Positions 18,708 through 27,782 of a stretch of DNA of 64,000 nt are shown piece after piece. The position numbers and the translations under genes were made by a program. Numbering within the stretch: position 1 is the stretch's first letter; each line of letters opens with the position of its first letter. The notes beneath the pieces are model-generated. The model was not told where the DNA came from. It made no database searches and saw only the letters and a list, made by a program, of their open reading frames with translations. Source of the DNA: Streptomyces sp. NBC_00344 (GTDB lineage Bacteria > Actinomycetota > Actinomycetes > Streptomycetales > Streptomycetaceae); the NCBI RefSeq assembly GCF_036088315.1, contig NZ_CP107996.1:1488001-1552000 (forward strand). Reading direction: 5' to 3'.

Positions 18708-18828
18708 GCTTTTCCCGTCCCCCGGAGCGGGAAGTCACATAAAAGGGCAGCGGCGAATACAAGGGCAGCGGCGAAAAACCCGCGCGAAATACACAACGAA
18801 TGCGTTTCCTTTGTATACGGCACGCCTG

Positions 18829-19506
18829 TTAATTCAGCCCGCTCGCAATGTTTACAACGTGTTGCGAAGTCCTCACGGGTGCCTGCTTCCGCAGCCGGTG
18901 CGCCGCCGCGGCCCGATCGGCGTGCTGCGCGGTCAGGACGCGGGCACGCTCGGCGTCGCCGCGTGCCACCGCGTCCACGATGGCGCCGTGCTCCGCCCAC
19001 GACTCGCCGGGGTGCACGGGCTGCTCGACGGTGTACATCCAGGCGATCTTCTGCCGGAGCTGGGTGAGCAGTGTGGTCAGCGCCGCACTTCCGGACGCCT
19101 GCACGAGTGTCTCGTGGAACCAGCTGCCGAGTGAGCGCAGATCCTCGCCCTGGCCGCGGCGCACTCGCTCCTGCCCGAGCCTCACCAGGCCCCGCAGCAC
19201 CTTGAGATGGGCCTCGGTACGCCGCTGGGCCGCCCGGGCGGCCCCCATGGGCTCCAGGAGCATCCGCATCTCCAGCAGGTCGGCGGCCTCCCGCTCGGTC
19301 GGCTCCGCGACACAGGCTCCGGCGTGGCGCCGGGTGACGACGAAACCCTCGGACTCCAGGGTCCGCAGCGCCTCGCGCACCGGGACGCGGGAGACTCCGT
19401 AGCGACGTGCGAGCGGCTCCTCGGTCAGCCGGCCGCCCCGTTCCAGGACGCCCGCGATAATGTCGTCGCGAATTGCCGTGCACACCGAATGCGCGGGAAT
19501 ACGCAT
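18829..19506 (-). CDS. GntR family transcriptional regulator (FadR/VanR-type, FCD domain)
   Basis: A 225-residue regulator starting at the ATG at 19506 with GGAGG upstream. Residues ~10-70 form the GntR winged helix (GRLTEEPLARRYGVSRVPVREALRTLESEGFV) and the rest is an all-helical effector domain (LLEMRMLLEPMGAARAAQ, SWFHETLVQASGSAALTTLL, HGAIVDAVARGDAERARVL) typical of FCD regulators that sense small carboxylates or similar. There is no adjacent metabolic gene on its strand; the next gene leftwards is ptsH, convergent. Its target is unknown. It is not DasR, which has a UTRA effector domain. Confidence 0.9.
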   Translation of the reverse strand: MRIPAHSVCTAIRDDIIAGVLERGGRLTEEPLARRYGVSRVPVREALRTLESEGFVVTRRHAGACVAEPTEREAADLLEMRMLLEPMGAARAAQRRTEAHLKVLRGLVRLGQERVRRGQGEDLRSLGSWFHETLVQASGSAALTTLLTQLRQKIAWMYTVEQPVHPGESWAEHGAIVDAVARGDAERARVLTAQHADRAAAAHRLRKQAPVRTSQHVVNIASGLN

Positions 19507-19645
19507 GCCCGAACCTCCGCCTTCATCCCCGCGGAACGCGGTCGACCGACGCCTGTTCGGTGACTCTATGACAGAGCATGTTAATTTCCGACGGCGTCCG
19601 GTAAACCATGGATATCTTTTGGCCACCGGACAGCCTGCCGTGACG

Positions 19646-19684
19646 CCCGTAAGGCCCCGGCGCGGAGCGCCGGGGCCTTACGGG
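19646..19684 (-). terminator. Terminator of the M23 peptidase gene
   Basis: A perfect 18-bp inverted repeat (19646-19663 and 19667-19684) with a three-base loop lies 26 bp beyond the stop codon of the leftward M23 peptidase gene. No T tail is present. Confidence 0.8.
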
Positions 19685-19709
19685 AACGCAGGTGGTGCGG
19701 GGACCTCGG

Positions 19710-20513
19710 TCAGACGTTGACGCCGTGCGAGCGCAGATATGCGACCGGGTCGATGTCGGAGCCGTAGTCGGGGGTCGTCCTGGCCTCGAAGTGGAGGTGC
19801 GGACCCGTGGCGTTGCCGGTGGCGCCGGAGAGGCCGATCTGCCCGCCGGATGTGACGGACTGGCCGACCGAGACACCGATGGACGAGAGATGCCCGTACT
19901 GCGTGTAGCTGCCGTCGTTCATCTTGATGACGATGTTGTTGCCGTACGCGCCGCCCCAGCCGGCTTCGACCACGGTGCCCGCGCCGACGGCGTGGACCGG
20001 GGTGCCGCTCGCCGCGTGGAAGTCGATGCCGGTATGGCTGCCGGAGGACCAGAGGCTTCCGCCGGTCTTGTAGCCGGTCGAGACGTAGGAGTCGGCTACC
20101 GGGGCCACAAAGGCGTTCAGCCGTTTGCGGGCCGCGTCGCGGGCCGCACGTCGCTTGGCCTCGCGCTCCTTCTTGGCCTTCGCCTCGGCCTTTTCCCTCG
20201 CCTCGGCCTTCGCCCTGGCAGCCGCCTTCGCCTTCGCCTCGGCCTTCGCCCTGGCGGCGGCCGCATCGGCCTCGTGCTGCTGAGCGGTGGCCTGGGCCTC
20301 GATCCTGTCGGCGACGGTGTCTCCGACGAGAATGGTCCGGACGAGGCGGCTGTCCTGCGCGGTGGACACCGTGGCCTCGTCGGCCATGGCCGGAGAGGCG
20401 AGAGTGCCGATGACGCCCGCCGTGGCGAGGGTCGCCACACCCGCGGCGGTCGCGGTCCTGCTGATCGGACGTTTCGGGGCGCGGTGCTTACCGGTAGGGC
20501 GGGTGAACGCCAT
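19710..20513 (-). CDS. Secreted M23 (LytM) peptidoglycan endopeptidase
   Basis: A 267-residue exported cell-wall hydrolase. A long twin-charged N-terminus with a hydrophobic stretch (ATAAGVATLATAGVIGTLAS) and an A-M-A cleavage region near residue 44 mark a signal peptide. Residues ~70-130 are a very Ala/Lys/Glu-rich helical segment that may form a coiled coil. Residues ~145-260 are the LytM domain with the zinc ligands HTGIDFH (H-x3-D) and HLHFE. It would cleave peptide crosslinks in peptidoglycan. The start at 20513 follows AAGGA. A c-di-AMP riboswitch occupies its leader, linking expression to cell-wall or osmotic state. Confidence 0.94.
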   Translation of the reverse strand: MAFTRPTGKHRAPKRPISRTATAAGVATLATAGVIGTLASPAMADEATVSTAQDSRLVRTILVGDTVADRIEAQATAQQHEADAAAARAKAEAKAKAAARAKAEAREKAEAKAKKEREAKRRAARDAARKRLNAFVAPVADSYVSTGYKTGGSLWSSGSHTGIDFHAASGTPVHAVGAGTVVEAGWGGAYGNNIVIKMNDGSYTQYGHLSSIGVSVGQSVTSGGQIGLSGATGNATGPHLHFEARTTPDYGSDIDPVAYLRSHGVNV

Positions 20514-20540
20514 GAAGGGGCTGATCCTTTCCTTCCCTCT

Positions 20541-20680
20541 CGCCTACCGGGTTAGCTGACGGGTTCGGAGCAGGAAGGTCTCCTACGGGCCCGCTCCGCA
20601 CGGAGAGGCCCGATTCACCCCAGGGACTGCATGGGTCCCCGGCTCCCCAGGCTCGCGCCTGACGGGGACTCGGCGATCGC
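20541..20680 (-). promoter_or_regulatory. c-di-AMP riboswitch (ydaO/yuaA class) before M23 peptidase
   Basis: Read on the minus strand, the leader contains GGGGACCCATG, CTGGGGTGAATCGGGCC (near 20608-20622) and, at its 3' end, CCGAACCCGTCAGCTAACCC followed by GGTAGGCG (20541-20567). These are the hallmark conserved blocks of the ydaO/yuaA aptamer that binds cyclic di-AMP. It ends about 28 bp before the peptidase start codon. In S. coelicolor this class controls rpfA and other cell-wall hydrolases, with ligand lowering expression. Boundaries are approximate. Confidence 0.93.
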
Positions 20681-20827
20681 TGTCCGGCGCCGCGGTTGCG
20701 GCCTGGGCATGTGACGAACAGCGAAAGCGACCGTAAGCGGTCGGTTCCGGCTGCGCCTAAAAAACCTGCGTCTTTGTCGCACATGCCACAGGACAGACAC
20801 GGAAGTTCGGCACCAATCGGACACATT

Positions 20828-20865
20828 GCGGGGCTCCGGTTGCCTGTTGGCCTCCGGAGCCCCGC
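20828..20865 (-). terminator. Terminator of the M16 peptidase operon
   Basis: A perfect 12-bp GC-rich inverted repeat (20828-20839 and 20854-20865) with a 14-base loop, about 70 bp beyond the stop of the second M16 gene read leftwards. Confidence 0.7.
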
Positions 20866-20935
20866 TCGTCACACCCGTTGCGATCACATCGGTGCGGACG
20901 CCGCGTCGCGCTCACGTCCGCCGCCGGCGGATCTC

Positions 20936-22327
20936 TCAGCCCGCGACGACCTTCACCTCGCCGATCCCGAGCCCCTCGACGGCTTCCCTGATCTGTCCGG
21001 CGTCACCGACGAGCACCGTCACCAGACGGTCTGCGGGGAAGGCGTTGACGACCGCCGCGGTCGCCTCGACCGTGCCCGTTTCGGCGAGCCGGGCGTACAG
21101 GTGCGCCTGGAAGTCGTCCGGGAGCTGCTGCTCGACCTGGTCGGCAAGGGTGCCGGCGACCGCCGCGGCCGTCTCGTACTTCAGCGGGGCCACACCCACC
21201 AGATTCTGTACGGCGACATCGCGCTCGGCGTCGGTCAGCCCCTCCGCGGCCAGCGTTCGCAGCACCTTCCACAGGTCGCCGAGGGCCGGGCCCGTCGACT
21301 CTGTGTCCACCGAACCACTGATGGCCAGCATGGCCGCGCCGGTCCCGTCCTGCGCCGAGCGGAGCACCTGCCCGAAGGCGCGCACACCGTACGTGTAGCC
21401 CTTCTCCTCCCGCAGCACCCGGTCAAGACGTGATGTGAGGGTGCCGCCCAGGCAGTAGGTGCCAAGCACCTGGGCCGGCCAGACGCGGTCGTGCCGGTCG
21501 GCGCCGATCCGGCCGATCAGCAACTGGGTCTGTACCGCGCCGGGCCGGTCCACGATGATCACCCGGCCGGTGTCGTCCGCGACGATCGGCGGTACCGGCC
21601 CGGGCGTTGCCTTGCCGCCCTGCCAGTCGCCGATGGTCTCGGCGAGCACGGCGTCCAGGTCGGTTCCCCTGAGGTCGCCGACCACCACGGCCGTTGCCGC
21701 CGCGGGGCGGATGTGCGCCTCGTAGAAGGCGCGCACGGCGGCCGCGTCGATACGCGCCACCGACTCCTCCGTCCCCTGGCGGGGGCGCGACATCCGCGAT
21801 GCGGCCGGGAAGAGCTGCTTGGAGAGCTCTTTGGCCGCCCGGCGGGACGGGTTGGCCTGCTCGTGCGGGATCTCGTCGAGCCGGTTGCCCACCAGCCGCT
21901 CGACCTCGCTCTCGGCGAACGCCGGCGCGCGCAGCGCTGCGGCGAGCAGACCGAGCGCCTTGGGCAGCCGGGAGACCGGGACCTCGAGGGAGACCCTGAC
22001 CCCCGGATGGTCGGCGTATGCGTCGAGGGTGGCGCCGCAGCGCTCCAGCTCGGCGGCGAACTCCTCGGCCGTGTGCTTGTCGGTGCCTTCCGAGAAGGCA
22101 CGCGCCATGATCGTTGCGACACCGTCGAGTCCGTCGGGCTCAACGTCCAGCGAAAAGCCGAGGATGATCTCCACGGCCACGATCTGCTGTCCGGGGCGGT
22201 CGCAGCGCAACACGGTCAGCCCGTTGGGCAGGGTGGAGCGCTCCGGGGCCGGGAAGGCCCACGGAGTAGCCTCTCCCGGCTGGGGCTGTGGCTGGAAGGT
22301 CATGCTCACGGCTGGGGCGTCGGTCAC
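20936..22327 (-). CDS. M16 family peptidase-like protein, non-catalytic partner
   Basis: A 463-residue member of the pitrilysin/insulinase fold. The HxxEH zinc motif expected near residue 75 is absent; that position reads GVATIMARAFSEGTD. The downstream LREEKGYTYGVRAFG, which contributes the Arg and Tyr of the partner active site, is present near residue 305. Such pairs in bacteria form heterodimers in which one chain carries the zinc and the other the substrate-binding Arg/Tyr. The GTG start overlaps the stop of the catalytic gene by four bases. No signal peptide. Substrate is unknown. Confidence 0.92.
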   Translation of the reverse strand: MTDAPAVSMTFQPQPQPGEATPWAFPAPERSTLPNGLTVLRCDRPGQQIVAVEIILGFSLDVEPDGLDGVATIMARAFSEGTDKHTAEEFAAELERCGATLDAYADHPGVRVSLEVPVSRLPKALGLLAAALRAPAFAESEVERLVGNRLDEIPHEQANPSRRAAKELSKQLFPAASRMSRPRQGTEESVARIDAAAVRAFYEAHIRPAAATAVVVGDLRGTDLDAVLAETIGDWQGGKATPGPVPPIVADDTGRVIIVDRPGAVQTQLLIGRIGADRHDRVWPAQVLGTYCLGGTLTSRLDRVLREEKGYTYGVRAFGQVLRSAQDGTGAAMLAISGSVDTESTGPALGDLWKVLRTLAAEGLTDAERDVAVQNLVGVAPLKYETAAAVAGTLADQVEQQLPDDFQAHLYARLAETGTVEATAAVVNAFPADRLVTVLVGDAGQIREAVEGLGIGEVKVVAG

Positions 22328-23682
22328 TTGTCCGCCTCGTCGGTCTCGTCGGTCGCGCTGATCTCTTCGGGTTCATCGGCGGTGACGGGCTCGTACACCA
22401 GCACGGCTCTGTTGTCGGGACGCAGCCGCGCCTTCGCGACCTCCTGCACCTCTGCCGCACTGATGTCCAGCACCCGCTGGACGGCGGTCAGTGCGAGCTG
22501 CGGGTCGCCGAACAGCACGGCGAACCTGCACAGTTCGTCGGCGCGGCCGGCGACCGTACCGAGGCGGTCCAGCCATTCGCGCTCCAGCTGTGCCTGTGCG
22601 CGTTCCATCTCCTCGGCCGTCGGGCCGTCGGCGGCGAACCGGGCCAGCTCCTCGTCGACGGCGGCCTCGATCTGCGGTACCTCGACGCCGCCCGAGGTCT
22701 TGACGTCCAGCCAGCCGAGTGAGGGCGCCCCGGCCAGCCGAAGCAGGCCGAAGCCCGCGGCGACGGCCGTACGGTCCCTGCGCACCAGGCGGTTGTGCAG
22801 GAGCGAGGACTCGCCGCCGCCCAGGATCGTCAGCGCGATGTCGGCGGCGTCACAGTCACGGGTGCCGTCCTGCGGAAGCCGGTAGGCGGCCATCAGCGCG
22901 CGCGACGGTACTTCCTCATGGATCTCTTCGCGCAGCTCGGAGCCGATGACCCCGGGAAGCGACCCGTCCCTCGGCGGCTGCTTTCCGTCGTGCGAGGGAA
23001 TGGTGCCGAAGTACTTCTCGACCCAGGCGAGCGTCTGCTCCGGGTCGATGTCCCCGACCACCGAGAGGACCGCGTTGTTGGGCGCGTAGTACGTACGGAA
23101 GAAGGCGCGGGCGTCCTCCAGCGTCGCCGCGTCCAGATCGGCCATCGAACCGATCGGCGTGTGGTGGTAGGGATGGCCCTCCGGATAGGAGAGGGCGGTC
23201 AGCCGCTCGAACGCTGTGCCGTAGGGCACATTGTCGTAGCGCTGGCGGCGCTCGTTCTTGACGACGTCCCGCTGGTTCTCCATGGACTCGTCGTCGAGTG
23301 CGGCGAGCAGTGAGCCCATCCGGTCCGCCTCCAGCCAGAGCGCGAGCTCCAGCTGGTGGGCGGGCATCGTCTCGAAGTAGTTGGTGCGCTCGAAACTGGT
23401 GGTGCCGTTGAGCGAGCCGCCTGCCCCCTGCACCAGCTCGAAGTGGCCGTTGCCCTTGACCTGGCCCGATCCCTGGAACATCAGGTGCTCGAAAAGGTGA
23501 GCAAGTCCGGTACGCCCCTTGACCTCATGGCGTGAACCGACGTCGTACCAGAGGCAGACCGCGGCGACCGGGGTCAGGTGATCCTCGGAGAGCACCACCC
23601 GCAGGCCGTTGGCCAGCCGGTGCTCTGTCGCTGTCAGGCCGCCGGAACCGGCCTCGGCTGTGGCCGTGTGACCCATGGGCAT
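22324..23682 (-). CDS. M16 family zinc peptidase, catalytic subunit
   Basis: A 452-residue zinc peptidase. GLAHLFEHLMFQGSG near residue 65 contains the inverted zinc motif HxxEH, with the third ligand glutamate expected in ENQRDVVKNERRQRYDN about 75 residues on. The start at 23682 follows GAAGGGA; the frame is open to 23748 without meaningful sequence. It is the first gene of a two-gene unit with the non-catalytic partner, coupled by a GTGA overlap. The pair would act together in the cytoplasm on peptides. Divergent from parC across 171 bp. Confidence 0.95.
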   Translation of the reverse strand: MPMGHTATAEAGSGGLTATEHRLANGLRVVLSEDHLTPVAAVCLWYDVGSRHEVKGRTGLAHLFEHLMFQGSGQVKGNGHFELVQGAGGSLNGTTSFERTNYFETMPAHQLELALWLEADRMGSLLAALDDESMENQRDVVKNERRQRYDNVPYGTAFERLTALSYPEGHPYHHTPIGSMADLDAATLEDARAFFRTYYAPNNAVLSVVGDIDPEQTLAWVEKYFGTIPSHDGKQPPRDGSLPGVIGSELREEIHEEVPSRALMAAYRLPQDGTRDCDAADIALTILGGGESSLLHNRLVRRDRTAVAAGFGLLRLAGAPSLGWLDVKTSGGVEVPQIEAAVDEELARFAADGPTAEEMERAQAQLEREWLDRLGTVAGRADELCRFAVLFGDPQLALTAVQRVLDISAAEVQEVAKARLRPDNRAVLVYEPVTADEPEEISATDETDEADK

Positions 23683-23853
23683 GTACGTCCCTTCGATCGC
23701 GTGTGTTGACCGCGTTGAATGCAGTGCTGCCACTGTATGCAAGCGCACTCATACCTGGCGAAGTTCCCGGGTCGCGGTCGGGGTTGTCAGTGGGACAGTC
23801 CACAATGGGCGGCGTCACTACCAGACCAGGCACGTGAAGGAGCCGCAGCAGCG

Positions 23854-26307
23854 ATGGCCCGCCGCAGCACGAAGACCCCGCCGCCGGAGGACTTCGAGGA
23901 GAAGATCCTCGACATCGACGTGGTCGATGAAATGCAGGGCTCCTTCCTCGAGTACGCGTACTCGGTGATCTACTCACGGGCCCTGCCGGACGCCCGTGAC
24001 GGTATGAAGCCCGTACACCGGCGCATCCTTTTCCAGATGAACGAGATGGGGCTGCGCCCCGACCGCAGCTATGTGAAGTGCGCCCGGGTCGTCGGCGAGG
24101 TCATGGGCAAGCTCCACCCCCATGGCGACGCCTCGATCTACGACGCCCTGGTGCGGCTGTCGCAGCCCTTCTCGATGCGGCTCCCGCTGGTCGACGGACA
24201 CGGCAACTTCGGCTCTCTCGGCAATGACGACCCGCCCGCCGCCATGCGGTACACCGAGTGCCGGATGGCCGACGCGACCTCGCTGATGACGGAGTCGATC
24301 GACGAGAACACCGTCGATTTCGAGCCGAACTACGACGGCCAGGAGCGGGAGCCCGTGGTGCTCCCCGCCGCCTACCCGAACCTGCTGGTCAACGGCTCGT
24401 CCGGGATCGCGGTCGGGATGGCGACGAATATGCCGCCGCACAACCTGGGTGAGGTCATCGCCGCCGCCCGGCACCTGATCAAGCACCCGGGCGCGGATCT
24501 CGACACGCTGATGCGTTTCGTGCCCGGGCCCGATCTGCCGACCGGCGGCCGGATCGTCGGCCTCGACGGGATCAAGGACGCCTACGAGAAGGGCCGCGGC
24601 ACCTTCAAGATCCGCGCCACGGCCACCATCGAGGACGTCACCCCGCGGCGCAAGGGAATCGTCGTCACCGAACTGCCCTTCGCGGTCGGTCCCGAGAAGG
24701 TCCGCGCCAAGATCAAGGATCTGGTGGGTTCGAAGAAGCTGCAGGGCATCGCCGACCTGAAGGACCTCACCGACCGCTCGCACGGACTGCGCCTGGTCAT
24801 CGAGATCAAGAACGGCTTCGTGCCGGAGGCGGTGCTCGAACAGCTCTACAAGCTCACCCCGATGGAGGAATCCTTCGGCATCAACAACGTCGCACTGGTT
24901 GACGGGCAGCCGCTGACCCTCGGGCTCAAGGAGCTCCTCGAGGTCTATCTCGACCACCGTTTCTCGGTTGTCAGGCGTCGGAGCGAGTTCCGCAGGACCA
25001 AGCGCCAGGACCGGCTGCATCTGGTACTCGGCCTGCTGGTGGCACTGCTCGACATCGACGAGGTCATCCGGCTCATCCGTTCCAGCGACAACTCGGCGCA
25101 GGCCAAGGAGCGGCTGATCTCGCACTTCTCGCTCAGCGAGACGCAGACCCAGTACATCCTGGACACCCCGCTGCGCCGGCTCACCAAGTTCGACAAGATC
25201 GAGCTGGAGAGCGAGCGCGACCGGCTCAACAGCGAGATCGAAGAGCTGACGAAGATCCTGGAATCGGACGCGGAGCTGCGCAAGCTGGTCTCCGCCGAAC
25301 TCGCGGCGGTGGCGAAGAAGTTCTCCACCGACCGGCGCACGGTCCTCCTGGAGTCGGCGGGACAGCCGGTCGCGGCGGCATCGCTGGAGGTCGCGGACGA
25401 CCCGTGCCGGGTACTGATGTCGTCGACAGGGCTGCTCGCCCGTACGGCCGGCGGGGACCCGCTGAGCACCGAAGGCCAGAAGCGCACCAAGCACGATGTG
25501 GTGATCTCCGCCGTCCCGGCGACGGCACGCGGTGACATCGGCGTGGTCACATCGGGCGGGCGGCTGCTGCGGCTCGCGGTGATCGATCTTCCTCAGCTCC
25601 CGGACACGGCTGCCGCGCCGAATCTGGCGGGCGGGGCGCAGATCTCCGAGTTCATCTCCCTCGCGGACGACGAGTCGGTGGTCTGTCTCACCACGCTCGA
25701 CGAGTCATCGCCCGGACTTGCCATCGGCACCGAACAGGGCATCGTCAAGCGAGTGGTGCCCGACTACCCGGCGAACAAGGACGAGTTGGAGGTCATCGGC
25801 CTCAGGGACGGTGACCGGATCGTCGGCGCGGCAGAGCTGCGGACCGGCGACGAGGATCTGGTCTTCATCACGGACGACGCTCAGCTGCTGCGCTATCCCG
25901 CGGGACAGGTACGCCCGCAGGGCCGGCCGGCCGGCGGGATGACCGGCATCAAACTGGCGGCCGGCGCCAAGGTGATCTCGTTCTCCGCGGTGGACCCGGC
26001 GGCGGACGCCATGGTCTTCACGGTCGCCGGGTCGCACGGCACGCTGGACGACTCGGTGCGGACCGCGAAGCTGACACCGTTCGACCAGTATCCGCGCAAG
26101 GGAAGAGCGACCGGCGGGGTCCGCTGCCAGCGCTTCCTGAAGGGCGAGGACCTGCTGGTGCTGGCCTGGGCGGGCGAGACACCGGCTCGGGCCGCCGCGG
26201 TCAACGGCACCCCGGCCCAGCTGCCTGAGCCCGACCCGCGACGGGACGGCTCGGGCATCCCGCTGACGTCACCGGTCGCCGCGCTCGCCGGGCCCGGCTG
26301 GGTCTGA
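23854..26307 (+). CDS. parC: DNA topoisomerase IV subunit A
   Basis: An 817-residue type IIA topoisomerase A subunit that cuts and rejoins DNA for chromosome decatenation, working with ParE encoded 23 kb away. The winged-helix active site with its catalytic tyrosine is in AAMRYTECRMADATSLM near residue 135, preceded by the quinolone-resistance region LHPHGDASIYDALVRLSQ. The C-terminal beta-pinwheel lacks a GyrA-box such as QRRGGKG, which argues for ParC over GyrA; gyrA in Streptomyces lies near the origin beside gyrB. ATG at 23854 with AAGGAG upstream; an upstream in-frame extension to 23719 has no homology features that I recognise. Confidence 0.93.
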   Translation: MARRSTKTPPPEDFEEKILDIDVVDEMQGSFLEYAYSVIYSRALPDARDGMKPVHRRILFQMNEMGLRPDRSYVKCARVVGEVMGKLHPHGDASIYDALVRLSQPFSMRLPLVDGHGNFGSLGNDDPPAAMRYTECRMADATSLMTESIDENTVDFEPNYDGQEREPVVLPAAYPNLLVNGSSGIAVGMATNMPPHNLGEVIAAARHLIKHPGADLDTLMRFVPGPDLPTGGRIVGLDGIKDAYEKGRGTFKIRATATIEDVTPRRKGIVVTELPFAVGPEKVRAKIKDLVGSKKLQGIADLKDLTDRSHGLRLVIEIKNGFVPEAVLEQLYKLTPMEESFGINNVALVDGQPLTLGLKELLEVYLDHRFSVVRRRSEFRRTKRQDRLHLVLGLLVALLDIDEVIRLIRSSDNSAQAKERLISHFSLSETQTQYILDTPLRRLTKFDKIELESERDRLNSEIEELTKILESDAELRKLVSAELAAVAKKFSTDRRTVLLESAGQPVAAASLEVADDPCRVLMSSTGLLARTAGGDPLSTEGQKRTKHDVVISAVPATARGDIGVVTSGGRLLRLAVIDLPQLPDTAAAPNLAGGAQISEFISLADDESVVCLTTLDESSPGLAIGTEQGIVKRVVPDYPANKDELEVIGLRDGDRIVGAAELRTGDEDLVFITDDAQLLRYPAGQVRPQGRPAGGMTGIKLAAGAKVISFSAVDPAADAMVFTVAGSHGTLDDSVRTAKLTPFDQYPRKGRATGGVRCQRFLKGEDLLVLAWAGETPARAAAVNGTPAQLPEPDPRRDGSGIPLTSPVAALAGPGWV

Positions 26308-26677
26308 CACCCTGCCGGCACGGCGGATCCCGGTCGTGGGATCACGCGGTTGCGGGAGGGATGAACTGACGGGCCGTCACGTACTGGCGGAGGCGTCACT
26401 GCGCATCGCCTCGACCGGGCCGGCCCACCGGTGTGGACGCGGCGGCAGCTGAGTCACAGTCCGAGCCGGCCCCGGGAAGGGATTCCGGGCCGGCTCGGCT
26501 CCGGGCGGCCCGGCAGGCCACCGGGCCGGGTGCGCGCCGCCACGGCGTCACGGCTCCCGCCGCAGTCCGGCGCACCGCCCGGGCCCGGGGGCCGGGCGCC
26601 CGCGCCCCCCGAAGCATCCGGACCGGGCCGGCGGTCTCGGTTCCGCGACAGCTCCCAGCCGGTTTCCGGATCGCGCC
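26308..26677. other. Intergenic region with parC terminator-like hairpin
   Basis: 370 bp between the convergent parC and COG0523 GTPase genes hold no convincing gene. A 12-bp inverted repeat (26461-26472 with 26487-26498, CCGAGCCGGCCC) is the best terminator candidate for either gene. Open frames here have shadow-like composition dominated by Arg, Ala, Pro and Gly. Confidence 0.6.
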
Positions 26678-27748
26678 TCAGACGGGATCCTCATCGGAGA
26701 GGCCCGCCACATACCGCAGGACACCCCACAGCGACTCGGGCGGGGCTTCCGGTCTGGGCTCCAGGCAGTCGTCGAGCCGTTTGCGCAGCGCATCGGAGTC
26801 GATACCGGAGCCGATGAGGACGAGCTGGGTGAGCGGCTTACCGTCGTGGGACCGGTCGGCCGGCTGGAAGCGCAGGAAGTTCCCCACTGCGTGCAGGGCG
26901 TATTTCTCCCGATGGCCCTCGACCGCGAAGTGCACGAACCCCTTGATCCGGTACAGGCCGTCGGGCCTGTCATCGAGGAACTCCATGAACCGGCGGGGGT
27001 TCATCGGTTCCGGAGAGACGAAACCGACGCTCTGGTAGTCGGCGTGCAGATGCCGACCGTGACCGGTTCGGTGCCCGTCCCCTTCGGCTTCGTCCGCTGC
27101 TCGCACATCGTCGAAGGACAGCTGTCCGATGCGTTCACCCGCGGGCTTGCGGTCGATCAGCAGTTCCGGGTCCACCTGACCATGGACCGCGCTGACCACC
27201 GGGACTCCCCCGGCGCTCTCCGCGATCACCGCCTGAATCCGGCCGCGCGCTCCGTCACCGGCCCGGTCGGCCTTGTTGAGCACCACCAGGTCGGCCATGG
27301 CCAGATGGCGGTCGATCTGCGGGTGGCGGGCGCGAGTCGCCTCGAATTCCGCCGCGTCGACGACCTGGACGAGACCCCCGTAGACGATGTGCGGATTCTC
27401 GCTCGCCAGAATCATCCGGATGAGTTCCTGCGGCTCGGCGAGACCACTCGCCTCGATGACGATGACATCGATGCGCAGATCAGGACGGGACAGCCGGCCC
27501 AGGTAGTCGTCCAGTTCACTGGTGTCGACGGCGCAGCACAGACATCCGTTGCCGAGGGACACCATCGAATCGACCTGCCCGGCCACCGTCATCGCATCGA
27601 TCTCGATGGAGCCGAAGTCATTGACCACCACGCCGATACGGGTGCCCCGGCTCTGCCGCAGCAGATGGTTCAGCAGGGTGGTCTTACCGGAACCGAGGAA
27701 TCCGGCGAGGACGACGACGGGCACGGGTTTCCTCGGCACGGGGGGCAT
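26678..27748 (-). CDS. CobW/COG0523 family GTPase (metal chaperone-like)
   Basis: A 356-residue G3E GTPase. VVVLAGFLGSGKTTLLNHLL gives the P-loop near residue 17, SLGNGCLCCAVDTSELDDYL contains the family metal motif CxCC, and VVLNKADRA is the guanine-specificity NKxD motif; a C-terminal CobW domain follows (YRIKGFVHFAVEGHREKYAL). Members insert or deliver zinc, cobalt or iron. No zinc-uptake gene or Zur-like operator is adjacent, so the metal is undetermined, and the distance from the cob cluster argues against a cobalamin role. It starts 34 bp after the citrate synthase on the same strand. Start is uncertain: ATG at 27760 is also possible. Confidence 0.88.
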   Translation of the reverse strand: MPPVPRKPVPVVVLAGFLGSGKTTLLNHLLRQSRGTRIGVVVNDFGSIEIDAMTVAGQVDSMVSLGNGCLCCAVDTSELDDYLGRLSRPDLRIDVIVIEASGLAEPQELIRMILASENPHIVYGGLVQVVDAAEFEATRARHPQIDRHLAMADLVVLNKADRAGDGARGRIQAVIAESAGGVPVVSAVHGQVDPELLIDRKPAGERIGQLSFDDVRAADEAEGDGHRTGHGRHLHADYQSVGFVSPEPMNPRRFMEFLDDRPDGLYRIKGFVHFAVEGHREKYALHAVGNFLRFQPADRSHDGKPLTQLVLIGSGIDSDALRKRLDDCLEPRPEAPPESLWGVLRYVAGLSDEDPV

Positions 27749-27782
27749 GCGCCCGATCATAGGAGGCGGCCGGGGCTCCCGG

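Noticed and set aside
18829..19506. GntR gene near ptsH considered as DasR.
   Set aside because: Its effector domain is FCD-type, not UTRA, so it is a FadR/VanR-class regulator.
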